A stretch of DNA of 64,000 bases from Nectonema munidae (taxonomy: Eukaryota; Nematomorpha; Nectonematoida; Nectonematidae). The stretch lies in NCBI GenBank assembly GCA_030549495.1, contig JAUIRK010001036.1:592001-656000 (forward strand), read 5' to 3'. The notes under the pieces are model-generated. The model did no database searches. It was not told where the DNA came from and saw only the letters and a list, made by a program, of their open reading frames with translations. This document shows, in pieces, positions 9,734-23,300 of this stretch. Made by a program: the position numbers and the translations under genes. Numbering within the stretch: position 1 is the first letter of the stretch; every line of letters starts with the position of its first letter.

Positions 9734-10646
9734 AAATACAAGAGAACTTACAATTTCTAGTAATATATATTTTAATTAATATTTTAAATAAAGAACATCG
9801 TCAAAAACAAAAGAGAATGAAATATGCTTTCTAATTTTAAAGAAATTAAAAATTTTACTAAAAATTTTTGAAAAATGAAAATATATTTTTAGAAATATTT
9901 TATAAATTGTTCGCATGGACATCATTGCCATAGAGTTAATAAAAATAAAAGGTAAATTTTCTTTCAAAACTTAAGGCTTTACTTTTGGAGCTTATTTTAT
10001 ACCCACCCTTCTCAAGAAAGATAATTACTTTGTTTGTTACTATTTCAAATTTATTTTTTTAATAAAACATTCTTGTTTTTATTTTGTTTTTTAAGGTACC
10101 TAGGGTGTTTTCATCGAGAAGGCACAATTGCGCCGCTTGTATCGAACTATGAGGAAAGCAGGCTTGTTGCGGGATCGAACCCAAGACGTTGAGTTAGAAT
10201 TCAGCATCCAACCAACCCTACTCACGGCTAGGTTTTTAATGGTATTAAAATTTTGATTCCTATAAAGTATAACCATTATAGATAATTTTTAAATATGTAA
10301 AGTGTTAATAATAGTTTTTTTCTTAATTATATTACCTAATTTTTAAAATATAAAATTAAAGTTAAAAGATTTCATTAGATTTACACAAATTTATTTTTAA
10401 TTTAAATAAACACATCCTTCTACTTTTGATTAAGATTTTATATAGTAAAAGATAAATTATTCTCATTTTATTTTATATTGTCTAATTTAGATGATAATCT
10501 GATTTGCTAATTCGTTTTTATGCATTATGTAAATTATCGTATCTACGTGTAACATTGATCTTTATGTCTACTAATGATCCTTATGGAGGATATCAATAAT
10601 TATTAGGGGTACCAATGATCTTTGCGGTGGTAACAATTTACGGGAG
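9734..10646. repeat. Island copy 1 (oldest, left-truncated)
   Basis: AT-rich non-satellite DNA homologous to the right four-fifths of the islands at 30.2, 46.2, 55.8 and 62.3 kb. Homology begins exactly at 9734 (AAATACAAGAGAACTTAC, matching 30,450 onward) and ends at the GTAGCACA at 10,647-10,654, after which satellite resumes. The left 240 bp seen in other copies are absent, replaced by the hAT end. It differs from the later copies by many substitutions and indels, so it split off earliest. There are no genes; it contains the tRNA-like SINE segment described separately. Confidence 0.85.
10096..10230 (-). mobile_element. tRNA-like SINE segment in island copy 1
   Basis: The minus strand carries a B box GGTTCGATCCC (complement at 10,171-10,181), with an A-box-like TAGGGTTGGTTGGATGC upstream of it (complement near 10,206-10,222). 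The body extends to the GGGTGTTTTCATC region near 10,102. Layout and body match the other SINE-like segment at 365-512, so the two are probably related SINE subfamilies. The poor A box and absence of a clover leaf argue against a tRNA gene. Confidence 0.5.
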
Positions 10647-11079
10647 GTAGCACAATTATGGGCCACTCAATCACAAACAGGGAGTACATAAACAACATGC
10701 AGGCACAAACAGGGAGCACTTAAACAACATACATACAACAGGAGCATTTAAACACAAGCAGACCCAAACATGGGACACTCAAACTCAGGCAGGTAAAAAA
10801 TGGAGCACTTAAATACAAACAGGGAGCACTTGAACAAATTCAGGCATAAAAAGGGAGGACTTTAACACAGGCAAGCACCAACACAGGGCATTCAGACACA
10901 GGAGGGACTCAAGCATATACATGCAAAATAGGGAGCACTCAAACACTGTCAGGAACAAACGACGAGCACTCAAACACAAGCAGGAACAAACAAGTAGCAC
11001 TTAAACTCAGGTAGGACTTAAACAATAGGCAAACAGAAACAGGGATCACTTAAACACAGGCAGGTTCAAACAGGAGAAC
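10647..11079 (+). repeat. 31-bp satellite, block 2
   Basis: Short run of divergent monomers in the same orientation as the rest, between island copy 1 and the composite insertion. It starts with the target-site copy GTAGCACA and a recognisable decayed monomer (CACAATTATGGGCCACTCAATC). Nothing else is seen in it. Confidence 0.9.
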
Positions 11080-11350
11080 CAGAGGCGTAGCTAACCTGGG
11101 GCCGTGCCCCCCCCCCCCATGTACTTTGAAAATAAAAATTTAATTTTTTATACTTGTATTTCATGGTTAGGTTTAGAATTAACTTCAAGTTTTTATTCCA
11201 CTTTACTATATATTTATTTATCTTTTTAACGATATATTGCATTGAATATTTAACTTCACTCATTAACCTACTCATAACCTCTTATATTTATGACTACCAA
11301 TAAAAGACCCCGAACCCAACTCACAAAATGCGCCATCTACAGATTCCCTC
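11080..11350 (+). mobile_element. hAT-type MITE fragment starting CAGAGGCGTAGC
   Basis: At 11,080 satellite changes abruptly to CAGAGGCGTAGCTAACCTGG followed by a run of C, a terminus style common in non-autonomous hAT elements (CAGTGGCGTAGC group). AT-rich, gene-free DNA follows. A second terminus in the same direction starts at 11,351. No reversed terminus (GCTACGCC.CTG) is visible, so both pieces are incomplete. The 7-bp AGGAGAA occurs at 11,072-11,078 and again at 11,863-11,869, bracketing the whole 11,079-11,862 block like a target duplication. Confidence 0.5.
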
Positions 11351-11862
11351 CAGTGGCGTAGCCAGAGCAAAGTACATGGGATGCACAAAAAAAATTTTCC
11401 ACACCACCTTCAAAACAAAATAATTTTCCACACCACCTTTAAAACATTGATAATAGATGAATAGGTTTGATTTATATTTTGATGAAACATTTTTTTTATT
11501 GATTTAAACGATAATTTTGTTCTAAGCTAAAACAATTGAATTCTGCGAGAATTTTCAGCAAACACCTTCATAAGGTCATCAAGATTAATTCCTCAAATAT
11601 GATAAAATTATAAGATTTCGCTTTCGTTCATGGAGCATTGATGATCTTTGTTCAGACAAAATTTAGAGAAAAATTTGGTTTGTGTGTTTTGAAAGATGGG
11701 GCATAGAAGGATGATGTGTATTGGTGTTTCTATTTCTGTGCAACCAAAACGGCAAAGTGGGTTGTAAAAGTAAGCATAGATTGGGCAGTGAAAAGAGAAC
11801 CATCTAATTGCGTTGCGTGCGAGAAAAATGTTTTTATTATTAATCGCAAAATTGATTAGAGG
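11351..11862. mobile_element. Second CAGTGGCGTAGC piece with LINE 3' scrap
   Basis: Starts with CAGTGGCGTAGCCAGAGC, again a hAT-type terminus, followed by a local direct repeat (AATTTTCCACACCACCTTCAA near 11,393 and its near copy at about 11,423) and AT-rich DNA. The right half encodes, on the minus strand, the C-terminal region of a LINE. Satellite resumes after AGGAGAA at 11,863-11,869. Confidence 0.5.
11608..11850 (-). pseudogene. LINE ORF2 C-terminal fragment with CCHC-type motif
   Basis: The minus strand reads FLARNAIRWFSFHCPIYAYF, then PLCRFGCTEIETPIHIILLCPIF. The pattern of an alternating helix with HCP(L/I)-AY followed by C-x3-C-x7-H-x4-C and ending CP(I/V)F is that of the cysteine-histidine motif at the C-terminus of R1/LOA/Jockey-type LINE ORF2 proteins. 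It could be the missing 3' part of the same LINE family as 3591-6530, but in reverse orientation and 5 kb away, so it is a separate insertion. The frame is open over about 80 codons and then runs into satellite. Confidence 0.65.
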
Positions 11863-14800
11863 AGGAGAAATAACACAGGGAGGACTTACACACGCAAGCA
11901 CAAACAGGGAGCACTTTAACATAGGCAAGCAGCAACAAAGGAACAAGCAACTATCACTCAATCAACAGGGAGCACCCAAATACAGTCAGGCACAAACAAG
12001 GAACAATTAGACACGCAAGCACTTAAACAGAGACACGCACAAAAAGGGAGCACTTTAACACAGGCAAGCAACAACAGGGGTAACTCAAACACAGGAACGC
12101 ACAAACAAGGAGGACTCAAACACAGGCAGACACAACAAGAAGCACTTAAACAACAGGCAGGAACACACATGGGGCACTCAAACACAGGCAGGCGCAAACA
12201 GTGAGGACTTAAACACAAGCAGGCACACACAAGGAACACTTAAACACATGCAAGCACTTAAACAGATTAAGGCACAAAAAGATAGCGCTTTAACACAGGC
12301 AAGCACCAACAGGGGGCATACAAACACAGGAAGCACGCAAAAAGCAGGCACTATAACATAGGCAGACACAAATAAGGAATACTCATACATAGGTAGGTTC
12401 AACAGGGAGCACTCAAACACAGGCACAAACAGGGAAGACAACACCGGTAGGCACAAACAGGGAACACTTAAATACATGCAATCACAAACAGGGAGCACTT
12501 AAACAGATTCAGGCACAAAAAGGGAGCACTTTAAGACAGGCAAGCACCAACAGGGGCCACTCAAACACAGGAATGCACAAACAACGAGGACTCAAACACT
12601 GACAGGCATAAATATGGGGAACTCAAGCACAGACAGACACAAACAGTGAGCACTTAAACAACAAGCAGGCAATAACAGGACGCACTCAAACAGAGACAGG
12701 CACAAACATGGGACACTATAACACAGCCAGACACAAACAAGTAGCACTTAAATACAGGGAGCACTCGAACACAGGCAGACTCAACTAGGGAGCACTCGAA
12801 CACAGGCAGGCTCAAACAGGGAGACTTAAACAGAAAATGGCACAAAAAGGTAGCACTTTTACAGAGGCAAGTACCAACAGGGGGCATTCAAACCCAGGAA
12901 GGCAAAAACAGGAGGCACTATAAAACAGGCAGACGCAAACAAGGAGCACTTAAACACAGGCAAGTTCAAACAGGGAGGACTTAAACACAAACAGGGAGGA
13001 CTTAAACACATGCAGGCACAAACAGGGAACACGTAAGCATTTAAACAGATTCAGACACAAAAAGGGAGCACTTAAACAACAGGCAGACACAAAAAGGGAG
13101 CACTCAAACACAAGCAGGCTCAAACAGGGAGTATTAAAACAGATTCAGGCATAAAAAGGGAGCAATTTAACACAGGCAAGCACCAACAGAGAACACTCAG
13201 ACACATGGAGGCACAAACAAGGAGCACTTAAAGACAGGTAGGACTTAAACAATAGGCAAGCAGAAACAGGGAGCACTTAAACACAGGCATGCACCAACAG
13301 GGGGGGATTGAAACACAGGTAGGCTCAAACAGAGAGAACCCAACACACGCACGCACAAACAGGGTGTACTTAAACACAGGCAGGCACAAACATGGAGCAC
13401 TTAAATAGGGACAGGCATAGAAAGGGAGCACTTAAACACATACAAGCACCAACTGGGGGCATTCAAACACAGGAAGGCACAAATAGGTAAAAACAGGAGG
13501 CACGATAACACAGGCAGACACAAACAAGGAGCACTCAAACACAGGCAGGTTCAAACAGGGAGCACTCAAACACAGGCAGGCACAAATATGGGGCACTCAA
13601 ACACAGGCAGTCACAAACAGGGAGCACATAAACAACATGCAGGCAAAAACAAGACGCACTCAAACAGATGCAGGCACAAACATGGAGTACTATAACACAT
13701 GCAGACGCAAACAAGGATCACTTAAACAAAGGCACGCTCAAACAGGGAGCACTCAAACACAGGCAGGCTCAAACAGAGAGAACCCAGCACACGGAGGCAC
13801 AAAAAAGTTGGACTTAAATAGAAACAGGGAGCACTTAAACAAAGACAGGCACCACTTTAACACAGACAAACACCAACAGGGGGCATTCAAACACAGGAAG
13901 GCACAAGCAGCAAAAACAGGATGCACTTAAACATGGGGCACTATAACACAGGCAGATACAAATAAGGAATACTCAAACACAGGCAGGTTCAACAGGGAGC
14001 ACTCAAACACAGGCAGGCACAAACAGGGAGGACTTAAACACCTGAAGGCACAAACAGGGAACACTTAAACACATGCAAACACAAACAGGGGGCACTTAAA
14101 CAGATTCAGGCACAAAAAAGTGAGTACTTTAAGACAGGCAATCACCAACAGGGGCCATTCAAACACTGGAATGCACAAATAAGGAAGACTCAAACACTGG
14201 GAGGCACAAACAGAAGGCACTCAAAGACAGGCAGGCATAAATATGGGGAACTCAAGCACAGGCAGACACAAACAGTGAGCACTTAAACAACAAGCAGGCA
14301 ATAACAGGACGCACTCAAAGAGAGGCAGGCACAAACATGGGGCACTATAACACAGCCAGACACAAACAAGGAGCACTTAAACACAGGCAAGCTCAAACAG
14401 GGAGCACTCGAACACAGGCAGGCTCAACTAGGGACAATCAAACCCAGGCAGGCTCAAACAGGGAGACTTAAACACAGGCAGGCACAAACAGGGAGCACTT
14501 AAACTGAGAATGACACAAAAAGGGAGCACTTTTACACAGGCAAGTACCAACAGGGGGCATTCAAACCCAGGAAGGCAAAAACAGGAGGCACTATAAAACA
14601 GGCAGACGCAAACAAGGAGCACTCAAACCCAAGCAAGTTCAAACAGGGATCACTCAAACACAGGCAGTCACAAACAGGGAGGACTTAAACACAAACAGGG
14701 AGGACTTAAATACAGGCAGGCACAAACAGGCAACACGTAAGCACAAACAGGGAGCACTTAAACAGATTCAGACACAAAAAGGGAGCACTTTAAAACAGGC

Positions 14801-17800
14801 AAGCACCAACAGGGGCCACTCAAACACAGGAACGCACAAACAAGGAGGACTCAAACACAGACAGGCACAAACAAGAGGCACTTAAACACAAGCAGGCACA
14901 ACTATGGGGCACTCAAACACAGGGAGCACTTAAACAACATGCAGACACAAAAAGGGAGCACTCAAACACAAGCAGGCTCAAACAGGGAGTACTAAAACAG
15001 ATTCAGGCATAAAAAGGGAGCACTTTAACACAGGCAAGCACCAACAGAGAACATTCAGACACATGGAGGCACAAACAGGAAGCACTCAAGCACATACAGG
15101 CAAAAACAGGGAGCACTAACAAACGACCTCAAGCGCATACAGGCAAAAACAGGGAGCACTCAAACAGAGACAGGCACAAAAAGGGAGCACTTAAACAGAG
15201 ACAGGCACAAAAAGGGAGCACTTTAACAAAGGCCAGCAATGACAGAAGGCATTCAAACCTAGGAAGGCACAAACAGGAAGCACTTAGGCACATATAGGCT
15301 AAAATTGGAAGCACTCAAACACAGGCAGGAACAAACGACGAGCAATCAATCAACAGGTAGCACCCAAACACGATCAGGCACAAACAAGGAGCACTTAAAG
15401 ACAGGTAGCACTTAAACAATAAACAAGCAGAAACAGGGAGCACTTAAACACAGGCATGCACCAACAGGGAGGACTGAAACACAGGTAGGCTCAAACAGAG
15501 AGAACCCAACACACGCACGCACAAACAGGGTGGACTTAAACACAGGCAGGCACCAACATGGAGCACTTAAATAGGGACAGGCACAGAAAGGGAGCACTTT
15601 AACACAGACAAGCACCAACAGGGGGCATTCAAACACAGGAAGGCACAAACAGGTAAAAACAGGAGGTACGATAACACAGGCAGACACAAACAAGGAGCAC
15701 TAAACACAGGCAGGTTCAAACAGGGAGCACTCAAACACAGGCAGGCACAAATATGGGGGCACTCAAACACAGGCAGACACAAGCAGGGAGCACGTAAACA
15801 ACATGCAGGCAAAAACAAGACGCACTCAAACAGATGCAGGCACAAACATGGAGTACTATAACACATGCAGACGCAAACAAGGATCACTTAAACAAAGGCA
15901 CGCTCAAACAGGGAGCACTCAAACAGAGGCAGGCTCAAACAGAGAGAACCCAGCACACGGAGGCACAAAAAAGTTGGACTAATACAAACATGGAGCACTT
16001 AAACAGAGACAAGCACAAAAAGGGAGCACTTTAACAGAGACAAGCACCAACAGGGGGCATTCAAACACAGGAAGGCACAAGAAGCAAAAACAGGATGCAC
16101 TTAAACATGGGGCACTATAACACAGGCAGACACAAATAAAGAATACTCAAACACAGGCAGGTTCAACAGGGAGCACTCAACCACAGGCAGGCACAAACAG
16201 GGAGGACTTAAACACCGGAAGGCACAAACAGGGAACACTTAAACACATGCAAGCACAAACAGGGAGCACTTAAACAGATTCAGGCACAAAAAGGGAGCAC
16301 TTTAAGACAGGCAAGCACCAACAGGGGCCACTCAAACACAGGAATGCACTAATAAGGAGGACTCAAGCACAGGCAGACACAAACAGGGAGCACTCGAACA
16401 CAGACAAGATCAAACAGGGAGCACTCAAAACCAGGCAGGCTCAAACAGGGAGCACTTAAACAGATAATGGCACAAAAAGGGAGCACTTTTACACAGGCAA
16501 GTACGAACAGGGGGCATTCAAACCCAGGAAGGCAAAAACAGGAGGCACTATAACACAAGCAGAAACAAACAAGGAGCACTCATACACCGGTAAGTTCAAA
16601 CAGGGAGCACTCAAACACAGGCAGTCACAAACAAGGATGACTTAAACACAAACAGGGAGGACTTTAACACAGGCAGGCACAAATAGGGAATACGTAAGCA
16701 CAAACAGGGAGCACTTAAACAGATTCAGGCACAAAAACGGAGCACTTTAAAACAGGCAAGCACCAACAGGGGTAAATCAAACACAGGAACGCACAAACAA
16801 GGAGGATTTAAACACAGGCAGGCATAAACAGGAGGCACTCAAACACAGGCAGGCACAAATATGGGGCATTCAAACACAGGCAGACACAACAAGGAGCTCT
16901 TAAACAACAGGCAGGCAGGAACACACATGGGGCACTATAACACAGGCAGACACAAATATGGAACACTCTAACACAGGGAGGACTTAAATCCAGGCAGGCA
17001 CACACAAGGAACACTTAAACACATGCAAGCACAAACAGGGAGCACTTAAACAGATTAATGCACAAAAAGAGAGCACTTTAACACACGCAAGCACCAACAG
17101 GTGGCAGGCAAAAATATGAGGCACTAAAACAGAGGCAGGCACAAACATGGGGGACTATAACACAGGCCGACACAAACACAGGCAGGCTCAAATAGGGATC
17201 ACTCGAACACAGGCAGACTCAAACCCAGGCATGCTCAAACAGGGAGCACTTAAACTAAACAGAGAATGACACAAAAAGGGAGCACTTTTACAAAGACAAG
17301 TACCAACAGGGGGCATTCAAACCCAGGAAGGCAAAAACAGGAGGCACTATAACACAGGCAGACACAAACAAGTGGCACTCAAACACAAGCAAGTTCAAAC
17401 AGGGAGCACTCAAACACAGGCAAGTTCAAACAGGGAGAACTCAAACACAGGCAGTCACAAACAGGGAGGACTTTAACACAGGCATGCACAAACAGGGAAA
17501 ACGTAAGCACAAACAGCAAGCACTTAAACAGATTCAGGCACAAAAAGGGAGCACTTTAAAACAGGCAAGCACCAACAGGGGCCCCTCGAACACAGGAACG
17601 CACAAACAAGGAGGACTCAAACACAGGAAGGCACTTAAACACAAGCAGGCACAAATATGGGGCACTCAAACACAGGCAGACACAAACAGGGAGCACTTAA
17701 ACAACAAGCAGACACAAAAAGGGAGCACTCAAACAAAAGCAGGCTCAAACAGGGAGCACTAAAACAGATTCAGGCATAAAAAGGGAGCACTAACACAGGC

Positions 17801-18366
17801 AAGCACCAACAGAGGGCACTCAGACAAGGGAGGCACAAACAGGAAGCACTCAGGCAAAAACAGGGAGCACTAACAAACGACGATCACTCAAGCCCATATA
17901 GACAAAAATAGGGAGCAATCAAACACAGACAGGAAAAAACAACGAGCACTCAATTAATAGGGAGCACCCAAACACGATCAGGTACAAACTAGGAGCACTT
18001 AAAGACAGGTAGGACTTAAACAATAAGCAAGCAGTAACACGGAGCACTCAAACACAGCCAAGCACAAACAGGGAGGACTTAAACACCGGAAGGCACAAAC
18101 AGGGAACACTTAAACAGATTCAGGCATAAAAAGGGAGCACTTTAAGACAGGTAAGCACCAACAGGGGCCACTCAAACACAGGAATGCACAAACTAGGGGG
18201 ACTCAAACACTGGCAGGCACAACAGAAGGCACTCAAACACAGGCAGGCATAAATATGGGGAACTCAAGCACAGGCAGACACAAACAGTGAGCACTTAAAC
18301 AAAAAGCAGGCAATAACAGGACGCACTCAAACAGAACCAGGCACAAACATGGGGCTCTATAACACA
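11863..18366 (+). repeat. 31-bp satellite, block 3 (intermediate divergence)
   Basis: Continuous same-orientation monomers to the left of the large duplication. Variants diagnostic of the right-hand array already occur here: the GATTCAGGCACAAAAAGGG monomer, the TGGGGCACTATAACAC monomer and GACTTAAACAATAGGCA. Neighbouring segments such as 12,480-13,400 and 13,560-14,340 resemble each other and the later units, but with many more differences than the right-hand copies show among themselves. There is no non-satellite DNA and no supported gene. Confidence 0.92.
14352..16385 (+). repeat. Higher-order unit P, ancestral-like copy (about 2.0 kb)
   Basis: Shares the ordered landmarks of the later P units: GGCTCAACTAGGGACA at about 14,420, the ACAAACGACC and CAAGCGCATACAGG stretch near 15,120, the GAGCAATCAATCAACAGG stretch near 15,340, GATCAGGCACAAACAAGG near 15,373, and AAAAAAGTTGGACT near 15,966. 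It keeps the 140-bp stretch that units at 33.7, 49.7 and 53.9 kb lack (after GGAGCACTAAACAC). It is noticeably more divergent from those units than they are from each other. Confidence 0.7.
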
Positions 18367-20309
18367 GGCAGACACAAACAAGGGAGCACTCAAACATAGG
18401 CAGTCACAAACAGGGAGGACTTAAACACAAACAGGGAGGACTTTAACACAGGCAGGCACAAACAGGGAACACGTAAGCACAAACAGGGAGCACTTAAACA
18501 TATTCAGGCACAAAAAGGGAGCACTTTAAAACAGGCAAGCACCAACAGGGGCTCCTCAAACACAGGAACGCACAAACAAGGAGGACTCAAACACAGGCAG
18601 GCACAAACAAGAGGCACTTAAACACAAGCAGGCACAAATATGGGGCACTTAAGCACAGGCAGACACAAACAGGGAGCACTTAAACAACAGGCAGACACAA
18701 AAAGGGAGCACTCAAACACAAGCAGGCTCAAACAGGGAGCACTAAAACAGATTCAGGCATAAAAAGGGAGCACTAACAGAGCCAAGCACCAACAGAGGGC
18801 ACTCAGACACAGGGAGGCACAAACAGGAAGCACTCAGGCAAAAACAGGGAGCACTAACAAACGACGATCACTCAAGCGCATACAGGCCAAAACAGGAAGC
18901 ACTCAAACACAGACAGGAACAAACAACGAGTACTCAATCAACAGGGAGCACCCAAACACGATCAGGCACAAACAAGGAGCACTTGAAGACAGGTAGGACT
19001 TAAACAATAGGCAAGCAGAAACAGGGAACACTTAAACACAGGCATGCGCCAACAGGGGGCACTGAAATACAGGTAGGCTCAAACAGAGAGAACCCAACAC
19101 AGGCAGGCACAAACAGGGTGAACTTAAACACAGGCATGCACAAACAGGGAGCACTTAAACAAAGACAGGCAGAAAATGGGAGCACTTTAACACAGGCAAG
19201 CATCAACAGGGGGCACCAAAAAACACAGGAAGGCACAAACAGGAAGCACTCAAACACAAGCAGGCAAAAACAAGAGGCAGGCACAAACATGGGGCACCAT
19301 ACCACAGACAGATAAACAAGGAGCACTCAAACACAGTCAGGCTCAAATAGGAAGCACTTAAAACACAGTCAGGCACAAACAGGGAGGACTTAAACAGAGA
19401 ATGGCACAAAAAGGAAGCACTTTTACACATGCAAATACGAACAGGGGGCATTCAAACCCAGGAAGGGAAAAACAGGAGGCACTATAACACAGGCAGACGC
19501 AAACAAGTAACACTCAAACACAGGCATGTTCAAACAAGGAGCACTCAAACACAGGCAGTCACAAACAGGGAGGACTTAAACATAAACAGGGAGGACTTTA
19601 ACACAGGCAGGCACAAACAGGGAACACGTAAGCACAAACAGGGAGCACTTAAACAGATTCAGGCACAAAAAGGGAGCACTTTAAAACAGGCAAGCACCAC
19701 CAGGGGCCCCTCAAACACATGAACGCACAAACAAGGAGGACTCAAACACAGGCAGGCACAAACAAGAGGCACTTAAACACAAGCAGGCACAAATATGGGG
19801 CACTCAAACACAGGCAGGCACAAACAAGGAGCACTTAAACAACAGGCAGACACAAAAAGGGAGCACTCAAACACAAGCAAGCTCAAACAGGGAGCACTAA
19901 AACAGATTCAGGCATAAAAAGGGAGCACTAACACAGGCAAGCACCAACAGAGGGCACTCAGACACAGGGAGGCACAAACAGGGAGCACTAATAAACGACG
20001 ATCACTCAAGCGCATACAGGCGAAAAAAGGGAGCACTCAAACACAGACAGGAACAAACAACGAGCACTCAATCAACAGGGAGCACCCAAACACGATCAGG
20101 CACAAACAAGGAGCACTTAAAGACAGCTAGGACTTAAACAATAGGCTAGCAGAAACAGAGAGCACTTAAACACAGGCATGCGCCAACAGGGGGCACTGAA
20201 ACACAGGTAGGCTCAAACAGAGAGAACCCAACACAGGCAGGCACAAACAGAGTGAACTTAAACACAGGCATGCACAAACAGGGAGCACTTAAACAAAGAC
20301 AGGCACAAA

Positions 20310-23300
20310 AAGGGGAACACTTTAACACAGGCAAGCATCAACAGGGGGCACTCAAACACAGGAAGGCACAAACAGGATGCACTCAAACACAAGCAGGCAA
20401 AAACAAGAGGCAGGCACAAACATGGGGCACCATACCACAGACAGACAAACAAGGAGCACTCAAACACAGGCAGGCTCAAATAGGGAGCACTTAAAACACA
20501 TGCAGGCACAAACAGGGAGGACTTAAACAAAGGCAGGCACAAACAGGGAACACTTATACACATGCAAGCACAAACAAGGAGCACTTAAACACAGGTTGGT
20601 CTTAAACAATAGGCAAGCAGAAACAGGGAGCACTTAAACAAAGGCAGGCACCAACAGGGTGCTTCAAACACAGGCAGGCTCAAAGAAGAAGAACCCAACA
20701 CGCAAGCACAAACAGAGTGAACTTAAACACAGGCAGGCACAAAGAGGGAGCACTTAAACAGGGACAGGCACAAAAAGGGAGCACTTTAACACAGACAAGC
20801 ACCAACTGGCGGCATTTAAACAGAGGAAGGCACAAACAGGTAAAAACAGGAGGCACTTAAACAGAGGCAGGCACAAACATGGGGTACTATAACACCGACA
20901 GACAAACAAGGAGCACTCAAACCTAGACAAGCTCAAACAGGGAGCACTTTAACACAGGCAAGCACCAACAGGGGGCACTCAAACACAGGAAGGCACAAAC
21001 AGGAAGCACTCAAACACAAGCAGGCAAAAACAGGAGGCACTCAAAAAAAGGCAGTCACAAACATGAGGTACTATTACACAGACAGACAAACAAGGAGCAC
21101 TCAAACACAGGCAGGTTCAAACAGGGAGACTCAAACACAGGCAGGCACAAACAGGAGTCACTCAAACACAGGCAGGCACAAATATGGGGTATTCAAACAC
21201 AGGCAGACACAAAAGGAGCACTTAAACAACAGGCAGGCAAAAACAGGAGGCAGGAACACACATGGGGCACTATAACACAGGCAGACACAAACATGGGGCA
21301 CTCAAACACAGTGACCACTCAAACACAGGGAAGACTTAAACACAGGCAGGCACACACAAGGAACACTTAAACACATGCAAGCACAAACAGGGAGCACTTA
21401 AACAGATTAATTCACAAAAAGAGAGCACTTTAACACACGCAAGCACCAACAGGAAGCAGGCAAAAATATGAGGCACTAAAACAGAGGCAGGCACAAACAT
21501 GGCGCACTATAACACAGGCACACACGAACAAGGAATACTCAAACACAGGCAGGTTCAACAGGGAGCACTCAAACACAGCCAAGCACAAACAGGAAGGACT
21601 TAAACACCGGAAGGCACAAACAGGGAACACTTAAACAGATTCAGGCACAAAAAGGGAGCACTTTAAGACAGGCAAGGACCAACAGGGGCCACTCAAACAC
21701 AGGAATGCACAAACAAGGGGGAATCAAACACTGGCAGGCACAAACAGAAGGCACTCAAACACAGGCAGGCATAAATATGGGGAACTCAAGCACAGGCAGA
21801 AACAAACAGTGAGCACTTAAACAACAAGCAGGCAATAACAGGACGCACTCAAACAGAGGCAGGCACAAACATGGGGCACTATAACACAGGCAGACACAAA
21901 CAAGGAGCACTCAAACACAGACAGGCTCAAACAAGGAGCACTCGAACACAGGCAGTCTCAAACAGGGAGCACTCAAACCCAGGCAGGCTCAAACAGGGAG
22001 CACTTAAACAGAGAATGGCACAAAAAGGGAGCACTTTTACACAAGCAAGTACGGACAGGGGGCATTCAAACCCAGGTAGGCAAAAATAGGAGGCACTATA
22101 AAACAGGCAGACACAAACAAGGAGCACTCAAACACAGGCAAGTTCAAACACGGAGCACTCAAACACAGGCAGTTACAAACAGGGAGGACTTTAACACAGG
22201 CAGGCACAAACAGGGAACACGTAAGCACAAACAGGGAGAACTTAAACAGATTCAGGCACAAAAAGGGAGCACTTTAAATAGGCAAGCACCAACAGGGACC
22301 CCTCAAACACAGGAACGCACAAACAAGGAGGACTCAAACATAGGCAGGCACAAATATGGGGCACTCAAACACAGGCAGACACAAACAGAGAGCACTTAAA
22401 CAACAGGCAGACACAAAAAGGGAGCACTCAAACATAAGCAGGCTCAAACAGGGAGCACTAAAACAGATTCAGGCATAAAAGGGGAGCACTAACACAGGCA
22501 AGCACCAACAGAGGGCACTCAGACACAGGGAGGCCACAAACAGGAAGCATTCAGGCAAATGGAGCACTAACAAACGACGATCACTCAAGCGCATAGAGGC
22601 GAAAACAGGGAGCACTGAAACACAGACAGGAAGAAACAACGAGCACTCAATCAACAGGGAGCACCCAAACACGATCAGGCACAAACAAGGAGCACTTAAA
22701 GAAAGGTAGGACTTAAACAATAGGCAAGCAGAAACAGGGAGCACTTAAACACAGGCATGCGCCAACAGGGGGCACTGAAACACAGGTAGGCTCAAACAGA
22801 GAGAACCCAACACAGGCAGGCACAAACAGGGTGAACTTAAACACAGGCATGCACAAACAGGGAGCACTTAAACAAAGTCAGGCACAAAAAGGGAGCACTT
22901 TAACACAGGCAAGCATCAATAGGGGGCACTCAAACACAGAAAGGCAAAAACAGGAAGCACTCAAACACAAGCAGGCAAAAACAAGAGGCAGGCACAAACA
23001 TAGGGCACCATACCACAGACAGACAAACAAGGTGCACTCAAACACAGGCAGGCTCAAATAGGGAGCACTTAAAACACAGGCAGGCACAAACAGGGAGGAC
23101 TTAAACAGAGAATGGCACAAAAAAGGGAGCACTTTTACACATGCAAATACGAACAGGGGGCATTCAAACCCAAGAAGACAAAAACAGGAGGCACTATAAC
23201 ACAGGCAGACACAAACAAGGAGCACTCAAACACAGGCAAGTTCAAACAGGGAGGACTTAAACACAAACAGTGAGGACTTTAACACAGGCAGGCACAAACA

